NCBI RefSeq assembly: GCF_006636205.1
Contig: NZ_VIGB01000003.1
Location: forward strand, 3,072,001 to 3,136,000
Length of the DNA: 64,000 bases
Direction: 5' to 3'
Source of the DNA: Kitasatospora acidiphila
GTDB taxonomy: Bacteria > Actinomycetota > Actinomycetes > Streptomycetales > Streptomycetaceae
How positions within the stretch are numbered: the stretch's first letter is position 1; every line of letters starts with the position of its first letter. This document shows, one piece after another, positions 36,121 to 45,335 of the stretch. The notes below the pieces were generated by a model. It worked only from the letters and a program-made list of their open reading frames with translations, made no database searches and was not told the DNA's origin. The position numbers were made by a program, and so were the translations under genes.

Positions 36121-37005
36121 TCAGAGGCCCAGCCACTGCGGGTCGATGGTCCCGCTCGCCACCAGCACCGCCGGGCCGGTCATCTCGATCCGGCCGTCCG
36201 GGAACTCGGTGATCCGCACCCGGCCGCCGGGCACGTCCACGACGTACTCGACCGGCTCGCCGGTGACCGCCGGGTCGCGGCCGTCCCGGCGGGCCGCGGC
36301 CACCGCGACCGCGCAGGTGCCGGTGCCGCAGGAGCGCGTCTCGCCGGAGCCGCGCTCGTGCACCCGCATCGCCACGTGCCGCTCGCCGCGGTCCACCACG
36401 AACTCCACGTTGACGCCGTCCGGGTACACCCCGGCCGGGCTGACCCCGGGCGCCTCGTACAGGTTGCCGGCGTCGGCCAGGTCGGCGACGAAGGCCACCG
36501 CGTGCGGGTTGCCCATGTTGACGTTGCGAGCCGGCCAGCGCCGCTCCCCCACCGCCACCTCGATGCCGTCCGGTCCGGGCAGCACCGCCCGGCCCATGTC
36601 CACGGTGACGTCGCCCTCCTCGGCGACCGTGGTGCGGCGCACCCCGGCCCGGGTGGCCACCGCCAGCGGGCCGGGCTCGGCCAGGCCCGCGTGCACCAGG
36701 TAGCGGGCGAAGACCCGCACCCCGTTGCCGCACATCTCGGCGATGCTGCCGTCGGCATTGCGGTAGTCCATGAACCACTCGGCCTCGGCGGCCAGCGGGG
36801 CCGCGGCCGGGTCGTTGGCGGAGCGGACCACCCGCAGCACGCCGTCACCGCCGATCCCGGCCCGCCGGTCGCAGAGCCGGGCCACCTCGGCCGGGCCCAG
36901 GGCCAGCCGGCCCTCCGGGTCGGGAATGATCACGAAGTCGTTCTCGGTGCCGTGGCCCTTGACGAACGGAATGCCCTCGGCGGGCGAAACGGGTGCGCTG
37001 CTCAC
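36121..37005 (-). CDS. dapF: Diaminopimelate epimerase
   Basis: Interconverts LL- and meso-diaminopimelate in lysine and peptidoglycan synthesis. 294 residues. The two catalytic Cys lie in MCGNGVRVFARYL and GETRSCGTGTCAVAV. Starts at GTG 37005 with GGCAGG upstream; the next residues SSAPVSPAEGIPFVKGHGTE lead into the family N-terminus. The 27-base gap to the upstream membrane protein gene suggests cotranscription. Confidence 0.97.
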   Translation of the reverse strand: MSSAPVSPAEGIPFVKGHGTENDFVIIPDPEGRLALGPAEVARLCDRRAGIGGDGVLRVVRSANDPAAAPLAAEAEWFMDYRNADGSIAEMCGNGVRVFARYLVHAGLAEPGPLAVATRAGVRRTTVAEEGDVTVDMGRAVLPGPDGIEVAVGERRWPARNVNMGNPHAVAFVADLADAGNLYEAPGVSPAGVYPDGVNVEFVVDRGERHVAMRVHERGSGETRSCGTGTCAVAVAAARRDGRDPAVTGEPVEYVVDVPGGRVRITEFPDGRIEMTGPAVLVASGTIDPQWLGL

Positions 37006-37032
37006 CCTGCCGATGGTACTGACCCGGGTGGC

Positions 37033-37545
37033 TCAGCCGCGCAGCTGGACGACCCGCCAGACCGCCAGGCCGAAGGCGGTGCAGACGATCAGGGTGTAGA
37101 CCACGATGGCCTGCCAGCCGGCCCGGCGGCCGGAGCCGCGGCGGGGCAGCCCGGGCCAGGCGTAGCCCGCCCGGCGGGAGGCCATCGCGCCCCAGCCGAC
37201 CGACGCCGCGGTGAGCAGCAGGCCGAGCATGCCGATCATCGAGTTGCCGTTGCCCGAGCCGAAGGCGAGCGGGAACGCGAACATCAGCGAGCCGCCCACC
37301 CCGACCACCACGATCGGCAGCAGCTGCCACCAGCGCAGCCGGCGGCGCGGCCGGATCTCCCGTTCCAGCACCACCGGGTCCGGCGGCAGGTCGAGCGGCC
37401 GGTCCGGTTCGAGCGCCCGGTCCGGTTCGAGCGCCCGGTCCGGGGCGAGCGGCGACAGCAGGTCGGCGGCGGGCAGAGCGAAGGCCTCCTCGGCCAGGTC
37501 GTGATCGGCGAACTGCTCGGTTTCGGGGCCGGGACCCGTGGACAC
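37033..37545 (-). CDS. Small membrane protein of unknown function
   Basis: A 170-residue protein between miaA and dapF. GTG 37545 is chosen because GGGGAGG lies at good spacing. The N-terminal ~80 residues are soluble and acidic, with an APDRALEPDRALEPDRPLD repeat. Three membrane segments follow: LLPIVVVGVGGSLMFAFPLA, MIGMLGLLLTAASVGWGAM and AIVVYTLIVCTAFGLAVW. No motif gives a function. A membrane protein is found at the same place in other streptomycetes. Confidence 0.75.
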   Translation of the reverse strand: MSTGPGPETEQFADHDLAEEAFALPAADLLSPLAPDRALEPDRALEPDRPLDLPPDPVVLEREIRPRRRLRWWQLLPIVVVGVGGSLMFAFPLAFGSGNGNSMIGMLGLLLTAASVGWGAMASRRAGYAWPGLPRRGSGRRAGWQAIVVYTLIVCTAFGLAVWRVVQLRG

Positions 37546-37797
37546 GCGGCCTCCCCTGACAGTTCGACACGAGTACGGGACTCGCGGACGGCGGGCCCGG
37601 CCCGCGCGACCGGCCCCTTCTGTCTCGATAATGGCATGTCCCAGTGCGCTCACAGCGCGTAACCCGGGGTCGCCGGGTGATCCGTGGCCAGGACGTGACA
37701 CGCCCGTGACCGGTACTTCCTCCTGCACTTGCAGGCGCCCGCCGCAGGTGCACCGGCGGATGGCCGGATCGAGCCGACGACCGGCCGGAAACCCTCG

Positions 37798-38733
37798 TCA
37801 GCCAGTTCGGGCGATCAGCTCCAGCGACCGTTCCAGCAGCTCGGCGGGGTCGGCTCCGGCCGGGCGGGCCAGCCAGTGGATCCGGTCGTCCCGGCGGAAC
37901 CAGGCCTCCTGGCGGCGCGCGAACCGCTTGGTGGCGCGCACCGTCTCGGCTCGCGCCTCGTCTTCGGTGCACTCGCCGGCGAAGTGCGCCAGCACCTGCT
38001 GGTAGCCCAGCGCCCTGCTGGCCGTCAGCCCCTCGCGCAACCCCTGCGCCTCCAGCGCCCGCACCTCGTCGAGCAGGCCGGCCTGCCACATCCGGTCCAC
38101 CCGCAGGGTGATCCGCTCGTCCAGCTCCGGGCGCGGCAGCTCGACGCCGATCTGCACGGCCGGGTAGACGGCGGTGTTGCTCGGCAGGTTGGCGGTGAAC
38201 GGACGGCCGGTCAGCTCGATCACCTCCAGCGCGCGGACGATCCGGCGGCCGTTGCTGGGCAGGATCGCGGCGGCGGCCGGCGGGTCCTGGGCGGCCAGCC
38301 GGGCGTGCAGCGCGGCCGGGCCGAGCCGGTCCAGCTCCTCCTCCAGCCGGGCCCGCAGCACCGGGTCGGTGCCCGGGAACTCCATCTCGTCGATCGCCGC
38401 CCGCACGTACAGCCCCGAACCGCCGACCAGCACCGGCGCCCGCCCGGCGGCGAGCAACCGGTCGATCTCGGCCCGGGCCAGCCGCTGGTACTCGGCCACG
38501 CTGGCGGTCTCGGTGACGTCCCAGACGTCCAGAAGGTGGTGCGGAACGCCGCCGCGCTCGGCCTCGGTGAGCTTCGCGGTCCCGATGTCCATGCCCTTGT
38601 AGAGCTGCATCGAGTCGGTGTTGATCACCTCGCCGCCCAGCTCACGGGCGATGGCCACGGCGAGGTCGGACTTGCCGGCCGCGGTGGCGCCGACCACCGA
38701 GACCACCGGGACGCTGGGAAGGGGGATGCTCAC
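37798..38733 (-). CDS. miaA: tRNA dimethylallyltransferase
   Basis: Adds a dimethylallyl group to A37 of tRNAs that read UNN codons; MiaB, also in this window, then methylthiolates it. 311 residues. P-loop GATAAGKSDLAVAI, DSMQLYKGMDIGTAK and GGSGLYVRA are all present. GTG 38733 is chosen as the family start (VSIPLPSVPVVSVVGATAAG), with a weak GGGCGG upstream. The MiaA and MiaB genes are ~1.7 kb apart on the same strand, separated by the dioxygenase-like gene and an opposite-strand gene. Confidence 0.96.
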   Translation of the reverse strand: MSIPLPSVPVVSVVGATAAGKSDLAVAIARELGGEVINTDSMQLYKGMDIGTAKLTEAERGGVPHHLLDVWDVTETASVAEYQRLARAEIDRLLAAGRAPVLVGGSGLYVRAAIDEMEFPGTDPVLRARLEEELDRLGPAALHARLAAQDPPAAAAILPSNGRRIVRALEVIELTGRPFTANLPSNTAVYPAVQIGVELPRPELDERITLRVDRMWQAGLLDEVRALEAQGLREGLTASRALGYQQVLAHFAGECTEDEARAETVRATKRFARRQEAWFRRDDRIHWLARPAGADPAELLERSLELIARTG

Positions 38734-38874
38734 ACCGCCCAGTCTCGCAAACCGCCAGGGCTGACCCGAAAGGGGGACGTGACCGCCTCCTACCTGGGTC
38801 GTTGGCCGGGTGGGCGGTGACCTCGGCGGACAACCGGCCGAGGCCCCGCGGACCGCGTAGCTTGGGAGAAGAAC

Positions 38875-39600
38875 ATGGGTGTTTTCAGCTGGTTCCGACG
38901 CCGCCAATCGGCCGCGACCGCAGCGACCGGCGCCGGGAGTGCGCCGGCCGCCGAGACGGCCGAGGGCGGTGCCGTGGCCGTGCTGTCCCCCGAGGAGTCC
39001 GAGGTCTCCCCGGTGGAGCCCGGCACGGAGCAGCAGCCGCCGCCCGGCGTGCCGGCCGCGCGGACGGCGCCGGAGGCCGAGACGGCGGTGGACACGCCGG
39101 CGGCCGCGGTGCCGGCCCCGCAGGCCGGCTCGGGCGAGGATCAGGACGGCCTGGTCCCCGCCCCCGCGGAGGTCGCCGAGCTGCTGGTCGCGGCCGTCAG
39201 CGCGGTGTCCCAGAGCGCGGCGGCCGAGGACGGCCCGGCGCAACGAGCCGAGCAGCCCGAGACAGGAGACGAAGCCATGGGCGTGATGGACAACCTCAAG
39301 GGCAAGGCGGAGGAACTCGCCGGGGAGCTCAAGGAGAAGGCCGGGCAGCTGGCCGGGCAGCACAACGAGAAGATCGACGAGCTGGTCGACAAGACCGGCG
39401 AGGCGATCGACAAGGCCACCAAGGGCAAGTACAGCGAGAAGATCACCAGCAGCGCGGAGAAGGCCAAGGGTGCGGTCGACCACTTCGCCGAGAAGGCCAA
39501 GGGCGAGCAGGCGAAGGGCGAGCAGGCCAGAACTGAGGAGTCGGGGGCCGAGCAGGCGGGCGACACCGAGCAGCCGCCCAGCGGCGACCAGCCCGGCTGA
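38875..39600 (+). CDS. Protein with C-terminal MT0933-type antitoxin-like domain
   Basis: A 241-residue protein in two parts. Residues 1-130 are Ala/Pro/Glu-rich with no clear fold, starting MGVFSWFRRRQSAATAATGA. Residues 131-241 are a highly charged helical segment, MGVMDNLKGKAEELAGELKE followed by IDELVDKTGEAIDKATKGKY, resembling the MT0933/Rv0909-type antitoxin family. No toxin gene is adjacent, so a toxin-antitoxin role is not supported by context. The internal Met of MGVMDNLKG at about 39277 could be a second start giving only the helical domain. ATG 38875 has GGGAGAAG upstream. Lys/Glu repeats AKGEQAKGEQA lie near the C-terminus. Confidence 0.7.
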   Translation: MGVFSWFRRRQSAATAATGAGSAPAAETAEGGAVAVLSPEESEVSPVEPGTEQQPPPGVPAARTAPEAETAVDTPAAAVPAPQAGSGEDQDGLVPAPAEVAELLVAAVSAVSQSAAAEDGPAQRAEQPETGDEAMGVMDNLKGKAEELAGELKEKAGQLAGQHNEKIDELVDKTGEAIDKATKGKYSEKITSSAEKAKGAVDHFAEKAKGEQAKGEQARTEESGAEQAGDTEQPPSGDQPG

Positions 39601-39620
39601 CCGGGTGGCGTGACGCGGAT

Positions 39621-39656
39621 GCGGCGGGGGCCGGGCGAGCCGCCCGGCCCCCGCTG
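39621..39656 (+). terminator. Strong hairpin after the 38875 gene
   Basis: GGGGGCCGGGC pairs with GCCCGGCCCCC around a GAGCC loop (about 39626-39652), 20-25 bases after the stop codon. Confidence 0.85.
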
Positions 39657-39675
39657 CATCGTGAGCGACCGGTCG

Positions 39676-40374
39676 TCAGCGCCAGGACGCCACGAAGTAC
39701 CCCACCCCGTACGGCGCGTCGGCGTACCGCAGCTTCCCGCCGAGCCCCGCCCCGCGCGCCGCGCCGGCCAGCACCTGCCACGGCGCCCGGCCCTCGACCT
39801 GCAACTGCCGGCAGAGCTCGACGTCCAGCCCGGCCAGCGCCTCGGTGTCCGCGGCGCCCAGCGCGCGGGCCAGCTCGGCGTCGAAGGGCTCGGCGCGCTC
39901 GTCCAGGTAACCGGGCGCCTTCACGGTGCGGCAGGCGCTGCCGTCGCCCAGCACCAGCAGGCCGACCCGGTCGGCCAAGGAGGCCAGCCCCTCGCCCAGC
40001 CCGAGCAGCCGCTCCACCGGGGTGTCGGCGGGCACCGCGCAGGCGTGGGTGGGCAGGCCGGTGCCGGAGCGCTCCAGCAGCCACGCGCCGACGCTCAGCG
40101 CCGGGCTCAGCTCCGGACCGGCGGCGCCGCCCGAGGGCAGCCGGACGGCCAGCTCCACCCCGAAGCGGTGGAAGGAGCCGGACCCGCCCTCGGTCCAGAC
40201 CTCGGCCCGCGGCCCGTCGCCGACCAGCACCAGCAGCTCGGGCTCGGCCGCCAGCAGCTCGTCGACGGCCTCGGCGCAGGCGGCCCGCAGCTCGTCGAGT
40301 TCGGCGGCGGCTCCCGAGGCGACCTCGGGCACCAGCAGCGGCGGACAGGGGCAGACGACGGCGGCGACCAACAT
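39676..40374 (-). CDS. Class III extradiol dioxygenase-like protein
   Basis: A 232-residue protein of the extradiol dioxygenase subunit B-like fold, commonly found next to miaB in actinobacteria. It starts MLVAAVVCPCPPLLVPEVAS at ATG 40374 (an in-frame GTG lies at 40383). It contains LLVLVGDGPRAEVWTEG and LLVLGDGSACRTVKAPGYLD. The His and Glu ligands of true ring-cleaving enzymes are not obvious, so the catalytic role is open; the substrate is unknown. The C-terminus ends YGVGYFVASWR, conserved in the streptomycete family. Confidence 0.8.
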   Translation of the reverse strand: MLVAAVVCPCPPLLVPEVASGAAAELDELRAACAEAVDELLAAEPELLVLVGDGPRAEVWTEGGSGSFHRFGVELAVRLPSGGAAGPELSPALSVGAWLLERSGTGLPTHACAVPADTPVERLLGLGEGLASLADRVGLLVLGDGSACRTVKAPGYLDERAEPFDAELARALGAADTEALAGLDVELCRQLQVEGRAPWQVLAGAARGAGLGGKLRYADAPYGVGYFVASWR

Positions 40375-40405
40375 GTCGATCACTCTAGTCGCCCAGCTCA
40401 GGGCC

Positions 40406-40435
40406 TGTCCGGCCGAATTCGCGGTCGGCCGGACA
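40406..40435 (-). terminator. Hairpin after miaB
   Basis: TGTCCGGCCGA (40406-40416) pairs perfectly with TCGGCCGGACA (40425-40435). It lies between the miaB stop and the next gene on the same strand. Confidence 0.85.
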
Positions 40436-40449
40436 AACCCGACGGGGCG

Positions 40450-41940
40450 TCAGTCGCAGCCGCAGCCGTTGGTCGGCGCGGCGGCGAGCGGCGCCGGGGC
40501 GCCGATCGTGGGCAGGCCCAACAGCACTCCGGCCGGCTTGGCCGCCGGGGCCGCGTTGCGCTTCTCCCAGGCGTCACCGGCCCGGGTGCGGCGCACGCCC
40601 AGCGCCGGGCCCTCGGCCAGCAGGTGGTGCGGGGCGGCGTAGGTGATCTCCACGGTCACCATGTCGCCCGGGCGCACCGGCTCGGTCGGCCGGGTGAAGT
40701 GCACCAGCCGGTTGTCGGGCGCCCGGCCGGAGAGCCGGTCGGTCCGGTCGTCCTTCTTGCCCTCGCCCTCGGCGACCAGGATCTCCAGCCGGCGGCCGAC
40801 CTGCTTCTTGTTCTCCTCCCAGGAGATCTCCTCCTGGAGGGCGATCAGCCGGTCGTAGCGCTCCTGCACCACGGCCTTGGGGATCTGGTTCTCCATCTCG
40901 GCGGCGGGGGTGCCGGGCCGCTTGGAGTACTGGAAGGTGAAGGCGTTGGTGAACCGGGCCTCGCGGACCACGTGCAGGGTCTGCTCGAAGTCCTCGTCGG
41001 TCTCGCCGGGGAAGCCCACGATGATGTCCGTGGAGATGGCCGCGTCCGGCATCGCCTCGCGGACCTTGCGGATGATGCCCAGGAACCGCTCCTGGCGGTA
41101 GGAGCGCTTCATGGCCCGCAGCACGCCGTCCGAGCCGGACTGCAGCGGCATGTGCAGCTGGTGCATCACGTTCGGCGTCTCGGCCATCGCGGCGATCACG
41201 TCGTCGGTGAAGTCGCGCGGGTGCGGGGAGGTGAAGCGGACCCGCTCCAGGCCCTCGATCTGGCCGCAGGCGCGCAGCAGCTTGGAGAACGCCTCGCGGT
41301 CGCCCAGGTCGGAGCCGTAGGCGTTGACGTTCTGGCCGAGCAGGGTCACCTCGATGACGCCCTCGCCGACCAGCGCCTCGATCTCGGAGAGCACGTCGCC
41401 GGGACGGCGGTCCTCCTCCTTGCCGCGCAGCGCCGGGACGATGCAGAAGGTGCAGGTGTTGTTGCAGCCGACCGAGATCGCCACCCAGGCCGCGTAGGCG
41501 GACTCCCGGCGGGTGGGCAGCGTGGAGGGGAAGGTCTCCAGCGACTCCAGGATCTCCACCTGGGCCTGCTGCTCGATCCGGGCCCGCTCCAGCAGCGCCG
41601 GCAGGTGGCCGATGTTGTGGGTGCCGAACACCACGTCGACCCAGGGCGCGCGGCGCACGATGCTGTCGCGGTCCTTCTGGGCCAGGCAGCCGCCGACGGC
41701 GATCTGCATCTCCTTGTGGCGGGACTTCACCGGCGCCAGCTGCCCGAGGTTGCCGTACAGCTTGTTGTCGGCGTTCTCCCGCACCGCGCAGGTGTTGAAG
41801 ACCACCAGATCCGGATCCCCGCCCTGGTCGGCCTTGACGTATCCGGCGTCCTCCAGCAGCCCGGCCAGCCGCTCGGAGTCGTGCACGTTCATCTGGCAGC
41901 CGTGCGTGACGACCTTGTAAGTTCGCAAGCTCTCTCCCAT
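40450..41940 (-). CDS. miaB: tRNA-2-methylthio-N6-dimethylallyladenosine synthase
   Basis: Radical SAM methylthiotransferase acting on the MiaA product in tRNA, 496 residues. The N-terminal cluster Cys lie in [33 protein letters not shown] and VGGCLAQKD. The SAM cluster is [16 protein letters not shown] domain follows ([17 protein letters not shown]). The protein ends in the Cys-rich tail NGCGCD. ATG 41940 has only a weak ribosome binding site (GTGGGT), so the start is less certain than the identity. Confidence 0.97.
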   Translation of the reverse strand: MGESLRTYKVVTHGCQMNVHDSERLAGLLEDAGYVKADQGGDPDLVVFNTCAVRENADNKLYGNLGQLAPVKSRHKEMQIAVGGCLAQKDRDSIVRRAPWVDVVFGTHNIGHLPALLERARIEQQAQVEILESLETFPSTLPTRRESAYAAWVAISVGCNNTCTFCIVPALRGKEEDRRPGDVLSEIEALVGEGVIEVTLLGQNVNAYGSDLGDREAFSKLLRACGQIEGLERVRFTSPHPRDFTDDVIAAMAETPNVMHQLHMPLQSGSDGVLRAMKRSYRQERFLGIIRKVREAMPDAAISTDIIVGFPGETDEDFEQTLHVVREARFTNAFTFQYSKRPGTPAAEMENQIPKAVVQERYDRLIALQEEISWEENKKQVGRRLEILVAEGEGKKDDRTDRLSGRAPDNRLVHFTRPTEPVRPGDMVTVEITYAAPHHLLAEGPALGVRRTRAGDAWEKRNAAPAAKPAGVLLGLPTIGAPAPLAAAPTNGCGCD

Positions 41941-42039
41941 ACCCACATCAGCAAGGGTAAGGGCAGCCGGACGGCCCCCAGGCAACGGTTTCGGCTCGCC
42001 CCCTCCCGCCGAGCGGCCGGGCCTGGCAGGATCCCCGGC

Positions 42040-43011
42040 ATGACCTGGTCCCGTGCCCGCCGCTGCTGGCCGCTGCTGGCCGCGCTGCTGCTGGTGGTCG
42101 GCTCGCTGACCGGCTGGTGGCTGGGCGGCACCGGCGCGGGCGGCTACCCCAGGGGCGTGCAGGGCTTCGCCACCGGGGTGCCCGCCGGGGTGTACAGCCA
42201 GTACGGGGCGATGCTGAAGGGGTACGTGCAGTCGGCCATGCCCGGCGTGCAGGTGCGGCTGGACGACTCGCAGGGCTCGCTGGACAACCTGGACCGGGTG
42301 GTCTCCGGGCAGGACGCCTTCGCGTTCGCCACCGCCGACGCCGCGACCCAGTACCACAACCCCGGCTGGCAGCGGCTGCGGGCGGTCGCCCGGCTCTACG
42401 ACGACTACCTGCAGCTGGTGGTGCCCGCCGACTCGCCGGTGCAGCGGGTGGCCGACCTCAAGGGCATGAAGGTGGGGGTCGGGCAGCCGCTCTCCGGGGT
42501 GAACCTCGTGACCAAACAGCTGCTCACGGTGGCCGGGATCGACCCCGCCACCGGCATCACGCCCTACCAGCTCGAGGTGGGGGCCGCCGCCAAGGAGCTG
42601 GCCGGCCACCAGCTGGACGCGTTCTTCTGGTCCGGCGGCCTGCCCACCGGAGCGCTCACCCAGCTGTCGAGCACCTTCCCGATCCGGATCGTGCCGCTGG
42701 GCGACCTGGCCAACGCATTGCACGACCACTACCCGGACTCCGCCGCCTACCGCACCTCGGTGCTGCCGGCCTCGGTCTACGGCAGGAACCAGGCGGTGCT
42801 GACCCTGGCGGTGCCGAACCTGCTGATCACCCGGGACGACGTCAGCCCCGGGCTGGTGGAAGGGCTGACCCGGTCGGTGATCGCCAGCCGGGACGTGATC
42901 GGCTCGGCGGTGCACTCGGCCCAGCTGGTCGACCTGGGGACCGCCGTCTACACCGAACCGCTGCCCCTGCACCAGGGCGCCGAGGCGTACTACCGCTCGG
43001 TCAAACCCTGA
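42040..43011 (+). CDS. TAXI-family solute-binding protein
   Basis: A 323-residue extracytoplasmic binding protein of the TAXI (TRAP-associated) family. It has an uncleaved-looking N-terminal anchor, [20 protein letters not shown], with no lipobox. The family core follows: [53 protein letters not shown] and [17 protein letters not shown]. No TRAP permease gene is near. The gene is convergent with a two-component system. Its ligand is unknown; related proteins bind glutamate or other dicarboxylates. Confidence 0.88.
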   Translation: MTWSRARRCWPLLAALLLVVGSLTGWWLGGTGAGGYPRGVQGFATGVPAGVYSQYGAMLKGYVQSAMPGVQVRLDDSQGSLDNLDRVVSGQDAFAFATADAATQYHNPGWQRLRAVARLYDDYLQLVVPADSPVQRVADLKGMKVGVGQPLSGVNLVTKQLLTVAGIDPATGITPYQLEVGAAAKELAGHQLDAFFWSGGLPTGALTQLSSTFPIRIVPLGDLANALHDHYPDSAAYRTSVLPASVYGRNQAVLTLAVPNLLITRDDVSPGLVEGLTRSVIASRDVIGSAVHSAQLVDLGTAVYTEPLPLHQGAEAYYRSVKP

Positions 43012-43014
43012 GCC

Positions 43015-43095
43015 TGACGGGCCACTGCTTGGCTTGATGGGCCACCGCTTGACGGGCCACCGCTTGACGGGCCACCGCTTGACGGGCCACCGCTT
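43015..43095. repeat. 15-base tandem repeat between convergent genes
   Basis: GACGGGCCACCGCTT is repeated about five times, with diverged copies at both ends, in the gap between the TAXI gene and the histidine kinase gene. It is too regular to be coding remnants and cannot form a simple single hairpin. Confidence 0.85.
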
Positions 43096-43119
43096 GCCGA
43101 GCCGCTGCGTGACGGATCG

Positions 43120-44547
43120 TCAACTCTTGGGCGGGATCGGCAGGGCGAGCGTCACCGCCAGGCCGTACGGCTCGGCCGCGGCGAACCCCAGGGAACCGCC
43201 GCCGGCCATCAGCAGGGTGCGGGCGATGGACAGACCCAGACCGGAGCCGTCCACGTTCTGGTGCCGCGTGCTGCGCCAGAAACGGTCGCCGACCCGGGCC
43301 AGCTCCTCCTCGGTGAGCCCCGGCCCCTGGTCGGCCACGGTGACCGCCACCTCGTCCCGTCCCAGCCGCACGGTGACCGCCACCGTGCCGCCGTCGGGAC
43401 TGAACTTGAGCGCGTTGTCGAGCACCGCGTCCAGCGCGCTGCCGAAGCCGATCGGGTCCGCCCAGGCACGGGCCGGCGGCGGGGTGCCGGTGCCCAGCCG
43501 GATGCCGCGCCGGTCGGCCACCGGCTGCCAGGCGTCCACCCGGGCCAGCACCAGGGCGGTCAGGTCCACCGGTTCGGCCTGCGGGCGGCTGCCCTCGGCG
43601 GTGGCCAGGCCCAGCAGGTCGTCCAGCACCCGGGTCAGCCGGGCGCCCTCCTCGCGGACCTGCGACAGCTCCTCGTCACGCCCCTCCGGGAGCTCCAGGC
43701 CGAGCAGTTCGACCCGCAGCAGCAACGCCGCCAGCGGATTGCGCAGTTGGTGCGAGGCATCGGCGACAAACGCCTTCTGCTGGTCCATGGCGAGCACCAC
43801 ATGGTCGGCCATCTCGTTGAACGAGGAGGCCAGCCGCCGCAGTTCGGGCGGGCCGCCGACGGCGGCCACCCGGGCGTCCATCCGCCCGGTGGCGATGTCG
43901 TGGGTGGCCCGGTCCAGGGTGCGCACCGGGCGCAGCACCCACTCGGTGAGCCGGACCGCCAGCAGCACCGCGGCGATCATGGCGATCGCCTCGCCGCCGG
44001 CCAGCCAGGCCCAGCGGTGCACGATCCGCGAGCGCAGCTCGCCGGTCGGGGAGTCGGTGACCACCACCGCCACCACGTCGCCGTCGCGGACCACCGGGGA
44101 GCCGATGGTCAGGGTGCGCTCCGGCGTCCAGGGCCAGACCTGCGGCGGGTTGTGGCTGCGGCGGCCGTCCCTGGCCTCCATCACCGCCGCGGTTCCGGCG
44201 GCGGACAGCGTCCAGTCGCCCGGGGAGACGGCCAGCGGCCGGCCGTCGGCGAGGTAGATGCCGATCCGTATCCCGTACAGCTGCTGGTAGCGGTCGGCCT
44301 CGGCACGCAGCGCGGTCAGCGCCGAAGAATCCTGCGGGGTCGGGACATTGGGGTCGGCGCCGGCCGAGCCGCGCTCCGGCAGGCCCTGGGTCGGCAGTTC
44401 CTGGGCGAACCGGGCGACGTCGTCCATCCGGTCGACCACCACCCGGCTCTGCTCCGCCTGGGCCATCGAACCGGCCAGCGGCACACCGAGCGCGGCCAGC
44501 ACGCCGGCCATCAGGGCCAGCAGGATGCCGAGCAGGCGGTTGCGCAT
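43120..44547 (-). CDS. Sensor histidine kinase
   Basis: A 475-residue membrane kinase. Membrane segments near residues 8-28 and about 175-195 flank an extracytoplasmic sensor domain of ~150 residues. A HAMP domain follows (LRPVRTLDRATHDIATGRMD). The phospho-acceptor His is in ADASHQLRNPL; the ATP-binding boxes are LDNALKFSPDGG, DQGPGLTEEEL and GSGLGLSIARTL. It overlaps nothing, but its start is two bases from the response regulator stop, so the pair is one transcript. The signal is unknown. Confidence 0.93.
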   Translation of the reverse strand: MRNRLLGILLALMAGVLAALGVPLAGSMAQAEQSRVVVDRMDDVARFAQELPTQGLPERGSAGADPNVPTPQDSSALTALRAEADRYQQLYGIRIGIYLADGRPLAVSPGDWTLSAAGTAAVMEARDGRRSHNPPQVWPWTPERTLTIGSPVVRDGDVVAVVVTDSPTGELRSRIVHRWAWLAGGEAIAMIAAVLLAVRLTEWVLRPVRTLDRATHDIATGRMDARVAAVGGPPELRRLASSFNEMADHVVLAMDQQKAFVADASHQLRNPLAALLLRVELLGLELPEGRDEELSQVREEGARLTRVLDDLLGLATAEGSRPQAEPVDLTALVLARVDAWQPVADRRGIRLGTGTPPPARAWADPIGFGSALDAVLDNALKFSPDGGTVAVTVRLGRDEVAVTVADQGPGLTEEELARVGDRFWRSTRHQNVDGSGLGLSIARTLLMAGGGSLGFAAAEPYGLAVTLALPIPPKS

Positions 44548-44549
44548 GC

Positions 44550-45335
44550 CTACTGTTCGTCGCCTTCCCGCTGGGCGGTGCCGTCCCGCTGGGCGGGCCC
44601 GTCCTGCTTGGCGCCGTCAGGGGTGGGCGACTGCGGGATCAGCCGGTAGCCGACCCCGCGCACCGCCTCGACCAGGCCGGGCAGCGCCAACTTGGTGCGC
44701 AGCGAACCGATGTGCACCTCCAGGGTGCGGCCGTTGCCCTCCCAGCCGCTGCGCCAGACCTCGCTGAAGATCTGCTCGCGCCGGTAGACCACGCCCGGGC
44801 TCTGCGCCAGCAGGGCCAGCAGGTCGAACTCCTTGCGGGTGAGCGGCACCTCCCGGCCGGCCACGCTGACCCGGCGGCGCTCGCGGTCGATGCTGATGCC
44901 CCAGGACTCCAGCGAACCGGGGCCGGCCGGAGCGGCGGCGGAGCCGCTCGGCCCGCCGACCGGGGCGGGCTGGAAGCGCCGGGCCACCGCGTGGATCCGG
45001 GCGAGCAGCTCGCCCATGTCATAGGGCTTGGTGATGTAGTCGTCGGCGCCCAGGTTGAGGCCGTGGATCCGGGAACGGATGTCGGCCCGCGCCGTCACCA
45101 TGATCACGGGGACGCCGCTGCCGGCCCGGATCCGGCTGCACACCTCGAAACCGTCCCGGTCGGGCAGGCCCAGGTCGAGCAGCACCACCCGGTAGGGCTC
45201 GCTGCCGTCCGGCACCAAGGCGTCCAGCGCCTCGTGCCCGCTGCGGGCGTGCCGCACCTGGAAGCCGTGCCGGCTCAGCACGGCGACCAGTGCCGCCGCG
45301 ACCCGGTCGTCGTCCTCGACGAGGAGCAGCCGCAT
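44550..45335 (-). CDS. OmpR/PhoB-type response regulator
   Basis: A 261-residue regulator. The receiver domain shows LLLVEDDDRVAAAL, the phosphorylated Asp in VLLDLGLPDRDG, and the Lys in DDYITKPYDMGELL. The winged-helix domain shows PLTRKEFDLLALLAQSPGVV and LEVHIGSLRTKL. ATG 45335 is chosen because GGAAGG precedes it; a longer in-frame start lies at 45401. The C-terminal Gln/Asp/Gly tail (KQDGPAQRDGTAQREGDEQ) is low complexity. It is first in the regulator-kinase pair. Confidence 0.93.
   Translation of the reverse strand: MRLLLVEDDDRVAAALVAVLSRHGFQVRHARSGHEALDALVPDGSEPYRVVLLDLGLPDRDGFEVCSRIRAGSGVPVIMVTARADIRSRIHGLNLGADDYITKPYDMGELLARIHAVARRFQPAPVGGPSGSAAAPAGPGSLESWGISIDRERRRVSVAGREVPLTRKEFDLLALLAQSPGVVYRREQIFSEVWRSGWEGNGRTLEVHIGSLRTKLALPGLVEAVRGVGYRLIPQSPTPDGAKQDGPAQRDGTAQREGDEQ

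Noticed and set aside
39610..42039. In-frame extension of the TAXI gene upstream by ~800 codons
   Set aside because: The extension is opposite miaB and the dioxygenase-like gene and shows shadow composition. The signal-anchor start at 42040 is natural.
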